From positions 27,652,165 to 27,716,164 of the forward strand of contig NW_004454163.1 of the NCBI RefSeq assembly GCF_000283155.1: a stretch of 64,000 nt of DNA. Direction: 5' to 3'. Position numbers and translations under genes: made by a program. The notes beneath the pieces were generated by a model that saw only the letters and a program-made list of their open reading frames with translations, had not been told where the DNA came from and searched no databases. This stretch comes from Ceratotherium simum simum. Taxonomy: Eukaryota; Chordata; Mammalia; Perissodactyla; Rhinocerotidae. Position 1 is the first letter of the stretch. Each line of letters starts with the position of its first letter. Shown here piece by piece: positions 60,999 to 64,000 of this stretch.

Positions 60999-62685
60999 GT
61001 GAGTGTGGGGGACCCGTGCGCATGCTCCTGAGGGACAAGTGAATGTCGTGATATGGAACCCAATACAACACCACTGATTGCTTCTCTTAATTTAAAACAA
61101 ATAAACTATTAAGATGTTTTTAAAAAGTTAAAACTAAATTTTAAACAGTTGGCAGAAACTTGCTTGTATGTTCTGAGTGTGGGATATTCTAGGAGACAGT
61201 TGTCCACAAACCATATCGACCTTTAGATGTTCCTCCTTCGATATTGTGTGGGGCAAGACCTCTGGATGACCTTTGTGGGGAATTCAAGGTCAAGTCCCAG
61301 CCGATGTTCCTGGGCATTAACTCCAGACTCACTATCAGTTTTTGGAATACCAAAGGGAGGATGGACTTCCCGTTACCCACAATCCTTGCTCAGAAACAGA
61401 GTCTGAGACATGAATTTGAGATTATCCTAGCAGATGGGCTGGGACTTTCATGAATACATCACTAAATCGGTTGACTGAGGTCAGAGGGCTCCCTATCTAA
61501 AGCACGTTAATTCTTTTACTGCTGGGGAAAAAAACTAGGAACAGCACAGCCTCCTATTAAATACAGAGAGAGACTTTATGCATGTCATGCAATGCGAAAA
61601 GAAAATACATTACTGGTTGGCTAAAAACAATTATAGAAAATGACATAAGAAATCCAAGCTCTCTGATATTAACGCTGTAAAATGGTCTCACAATGGCTAA
61701 CCGCTGGAGACAGAGAGATTATCACCCAGCTCCACTCGTTCTGCTGAGAGTTATGATGATGATTGCTTGAGGCTTAGTCAGTGTGTACAAATGTCCTATC
61801 CCATTTTCAAAGCAGATTAATGGTTTTGATATCAGAGCAAAAGGTCAGGCCTACACAATCATGTAAGTTATACATTTAGATGAAGCATCCCAGAAATTTT
61901 AATTTATAATTTGATCTTGTTTTATTGGGACAGGCATTCTATTTATTGGCTTGATTTATTAATAAAATCTTTACTTGATATGTTGTGTCCTGCTACGAAG
62001 AAGTGGCAACTTGGCAATTCTGTTGAAAACTGTAGGAGTGTTGACTCGGAACGACCTGTAATATGAGGGAGAGAGGCACTGGGGCAGATTATCCCACACA
62101 GGCGGCTGCTTTTTAGATAATCAGCTGCATTAAGCCTTGGAGCATAGTTTTATTTAAATATGGGTGCATCTGATGTTCTACAAATTCACTTGAACTACTC
62201 TAAAATGGAAAAGCCATCGTCAAAGTTAGCAAACTTTTCTTCTTTCAATGTCTTTCTCTTCCTTCTCCCGATCTGTTTAAAATTCATGGGCAGGGCCGGC
62301 CCCGTAGCTTAGCGGTTAAGTGTGCGCACTCCACTACTGGCAGCACGGGTTCGCATCCGGGGTGCGCATGGACACACCGATTCTCCAGCCATGCTGAGGC
62401 CGAGTCCCACATACAGCAACTAGAAGGAAGTGCAACTATGACATACAACTACCTACCGGGGCTCTGGGGATAAAAAAAGGAGGAGGATTGGCAATAGATG
62501 TTAGCTCAGAGCCAGTCTTCCTCAGCAAAAAGAGGAGGATTAGCATGGATGTTAGCTCAGGGCTGATCTTCCTCACAAAAAAAAAAAAAAAATTCATGCG
62601 CAGTGCAGCAGCAGCCTTAGAAACGATCATGCATATATTCTATGAACACTCATGTTAAAGAGCGTTGTGGCATTGTGTTTCCCAG
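60999..62685 (+). other. OACYL: OACYL intron
   Basis: It runs from GTGAGTG at 60999 to TGTTTCCCAG ending at 62685 and holds one ERE near its 3' end. I see nothing else assignable in the 61000-62280 part. Confidence 0.8.
62294..62590 (+). mobile_element. ERE SINE (full long form), 95 bp upstream of an OACYL exon
   Basis: The complete long form: head GGGCCGGCCCCGTAGCTTAG, middle module 'ctagaaggaagtgcaacta', 'actacctaccggggctctgg', two 'gatgttagctcag' modules and an A-tail. A 13-bp target duplication, AATTCATGGGCAG at 62281 and AATTCATGCGCAG at 62591, differs at one base. It ends just before the acceptor of the next exon. Confidence 0.96.
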
Positions 62686-62764
62686 GATGGAGCTGACTAC
62701 AGTGTGGGCGTGTGTGTCCCTGATTCCTGTGCTGAAGACGATGTGACTGCGCTGTCTCAGCTGG
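62686..62764 (+). CDS. OACYL: OACYL internal exon, NRF domain continued
   Basis: A 79-bp exon that follows TTTCCCAG and reads [20 protein letters not shown] then TALSQL plus one base. The 'GVCVPDSC' motif is the cysteine pair that closes NRF domains. It joins the exon at 60859 in phase 0, giving ...[14 protein letters not shown].... The donor G|GTAGGT at 62765 leaves phase 1. The chain from both exons is 72 codons with four cysteines and no stop. The membrane acyltransferase part must lie beyond 64000. An unspliced reading through the donor also stays open for a short distance, so the exon end rests on the GTAGGT signal. Confidence 0.87.
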
Positions 62765-63184
62765 GTAGGTCCAAAAGAAAACCCAGTGAAATGCTTGTCT
62801 CAGCATAAACATTGAAAAACCCCAACTCTCTGGAGCCAAGAAAGGCCATTCCTTCTGGAATGAACCAACCTTTCATCCTGACAAATCCCCTAAACCAAGA
62901 CTAATGGAGTTCTGAGGGATTGGGGAGTAGGGGGGTGCAATAGGAAGGCAAGAGGAAGGAAGGAGGAGAAAGACAGTAGAGAGAAGGCAGGAGCTGAATC
63001 TTTGTGTAATAAAAATTTAAACAAACAATCTGCCCTCACCCTCAGCTGCCTGGTCAGGCCTGAAGAAAGGAGGCGGGTATCTGGTCTCCATATTGTGAGT
63101 GTTCTCTGCTGTGGCCCGTGTGTGGAAATCTGTCAGCTGCCGAAGCCAGAAGGCTGGACCAGGATCGTGGGAAGCCCTGTGTTG

Positions 63185-63300
63185 TAATGGATTAGCATTA
63201 AGAGCCCAGCATTTGGTCTTGGTTGTCACATCCCAGCTGTGTGATCCTGGGCAAATCACTTAATCTCCCCGTGTTCCAGTCTCTTCCTCTCTACAGAGAC
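63185..63300 (+). repeat. MIR fragment, plus
   Basis: It shows 'attaagagcccagcatttgg', 'cagctgtgtgatcctgggca' and 'aatcacttaatctccccg'. Confidence 0.7.
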
Positions 63301-63458
63301 GGGTGGACAATGAAGTTCAGTCTGGCTCTGACTCCCTGTGGCCTTACAATCACTTCTGACCTTAGCCACACAGAATGAATACATTTTAGTCCACCTGGAA
63401 ACTGCTGTGATTTCTTCTAAGACTCAAAATTTTCAAAGGAAAAGCTTTAAAGCCTAAA

Positions 63459-64000
63459 TTTTTTTTTATTGTGAAATTTTTGTTGTACATTATTGTTTAT
63501 CAGTTACCACATAAGTGCATCCCTCCACCCCTTGTGCCCACCCCCCATCCCCCCAGCCCCTGGTAACCACCAAACAGTTTCATCTGTGTGTGTGTTGGTT
63601 TATCTCGCACATATGAGTGAAATCATGCACTGTTTGTCTTTCTCTTTCTGGCTTACTTCACTTAACATAATACCCTCCAGGTCCATCCATGTTATTGCAA
63701 ATGGGACGATTTTGTCTTTCTTTATGGCTGAGTAGTATTCCATGGTATATATATACCACATCTTCTTTATCCAATCATCAGTCGAGGGGCACTTGGGTTG
63801 CTTCCATGTCTTGGCTATGGTGAATAATGCTGTGATGAACATAGGGGTGCATAAGCCTCTTTGGATTGTTGATTTCAGGTTTGTTGGGTAGATACCCAGT
63901 AGTGGGATAGCTGGATCATAACGTATTTCTATTTTTAATTTTTTGAGGAATCTCCATACTGTTTTCCATAGAGGCTGCACCAGTTTGTACCCCCACCAGC
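63459..64000 (-). mobile_element. 3' end of an antisense L1, truncated by the window edge
   Basis: Read on the minus strand, the 126-codon frame 63980-63600 is the C-terminal end of L1 ORF2p. It contains 'YDPAIPLLGIYP', 'CPSTDDWIKKMWYIYTMEYY' and 'SAIKKDKIVPFAITWMDLEG', then a stop. A short 3' UTR with a G-rich tract and a poly(A) (T-run at 63459-63468) follows. Open reading and low apparent divergence mean it is much younger than the L1 at 57850. The reverse transcriptase and endonuclease parts, if present, lie to the right of the window. Confidence 0.93.
63521..63563 (-). other. L1 3' UTR G-quadruplex-prone tract
   Basis: On the minus (L1 sense) strand guanine runs of 4, 6, 6, 3, 4 and 3 lie within 43 bp. 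Such polypurine tracts are a standard feature of L1 3' UTRs. Confidence 0.8.

Larger units (their letters stand above)
62765..64000 (+). other. OACYL: OACYL intron (start), with MIR and L1
   Basis: The donor is at 62765 and the intron runs past the window edge. A MIR at 63185 and an antisense L1 from 63459 occupy its right half. No exon is visible in the rest. Confidence 0.75.

Noticed and set aside
1..64000. CRISPR array, phage, plasmid, operon or toxin-antitoxin system
   Set aside because: Introns, SINEs, LINEs and LTRs show mammalian nuclear DNA; no direct-repeat array with spacers or prokaryotic gene organisation exists.

Overview
This is vertebrate nuclear DNA, and the repeats point to an odd-toed ungulate (Perissodactyla; horse or a relative such as rhino). 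It carries at least nine copies of the tRNA-derived equine repetitive element SINE (ERE), most with clear target-site duplications. Around them lie older pan-mammalian repeats (MIR, L2, hAT/MER5-type DNA transposons, MaLR/MLT1-type LTRs, L1). Genes have introns with GT/AG splice sites. There is no sign of bacterial, phage or organellar sequence. Two 100-base N runs (41236-41335, 51630-51729) are assembly gaps of conventional length.

Region 1-34070 is the 3' end of a plus-strand C2H2 zinc-finger gene that I recognise as ZNF532. Four coding exons are visible: 1744-2025, 28174-28286, 30370-30517 and 32095-32589 with the stop. Their reading phases join cleanly into 345 C-terminal residues holding six zinc fingers. 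A 3' UTR follows, with AATAAA signals at 32946 and 34046. The first intron between these exons is about 26 kb and consists largely of old L2, L1, MIR and hAT fragments, with two ERE insertions.

Region 34071-60858 has no exon I can support. It is dense in repeats: several MaLR LTRs (42.7-52.2 kb), six EREs (five between 36.7 and 47.9 kb, one at 52.4 kb), MIRs, two hAT elements with 8-bp target duplications, and a 2.4-kb degenerate L1 (57.85-60.3 kb) that itself contains a hAT element.

Region 60859-62764 holds two plus-strand exons encoding part of an NRF (nose resistant to fluoxetine) N-terminal domain. I assign these to OACYL, the O-acyltransferase-like gene that follows ZNF532 in the same direction in other mammals. 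Its 5' exon(s) are not identified and its acyltransferase exons would lie to the right of the window. The human orthologue is, to my knowledge, annotated as a pseudogene, so open and spliceable exons here are the most interesting gene-level observation. The window ends in the 3' end of a fairly young antisense L1.

I found no previously undescribed biological system. The noteworthy items are the possibly functional OACYL, the structural classes and nested insertions of ERE, four G-quadruplex-prone tracts, an unexplained perfect inverted repeat at 43845-43887, and a tRNA-SINE-like segment inside the ZNF532 3' UTR.
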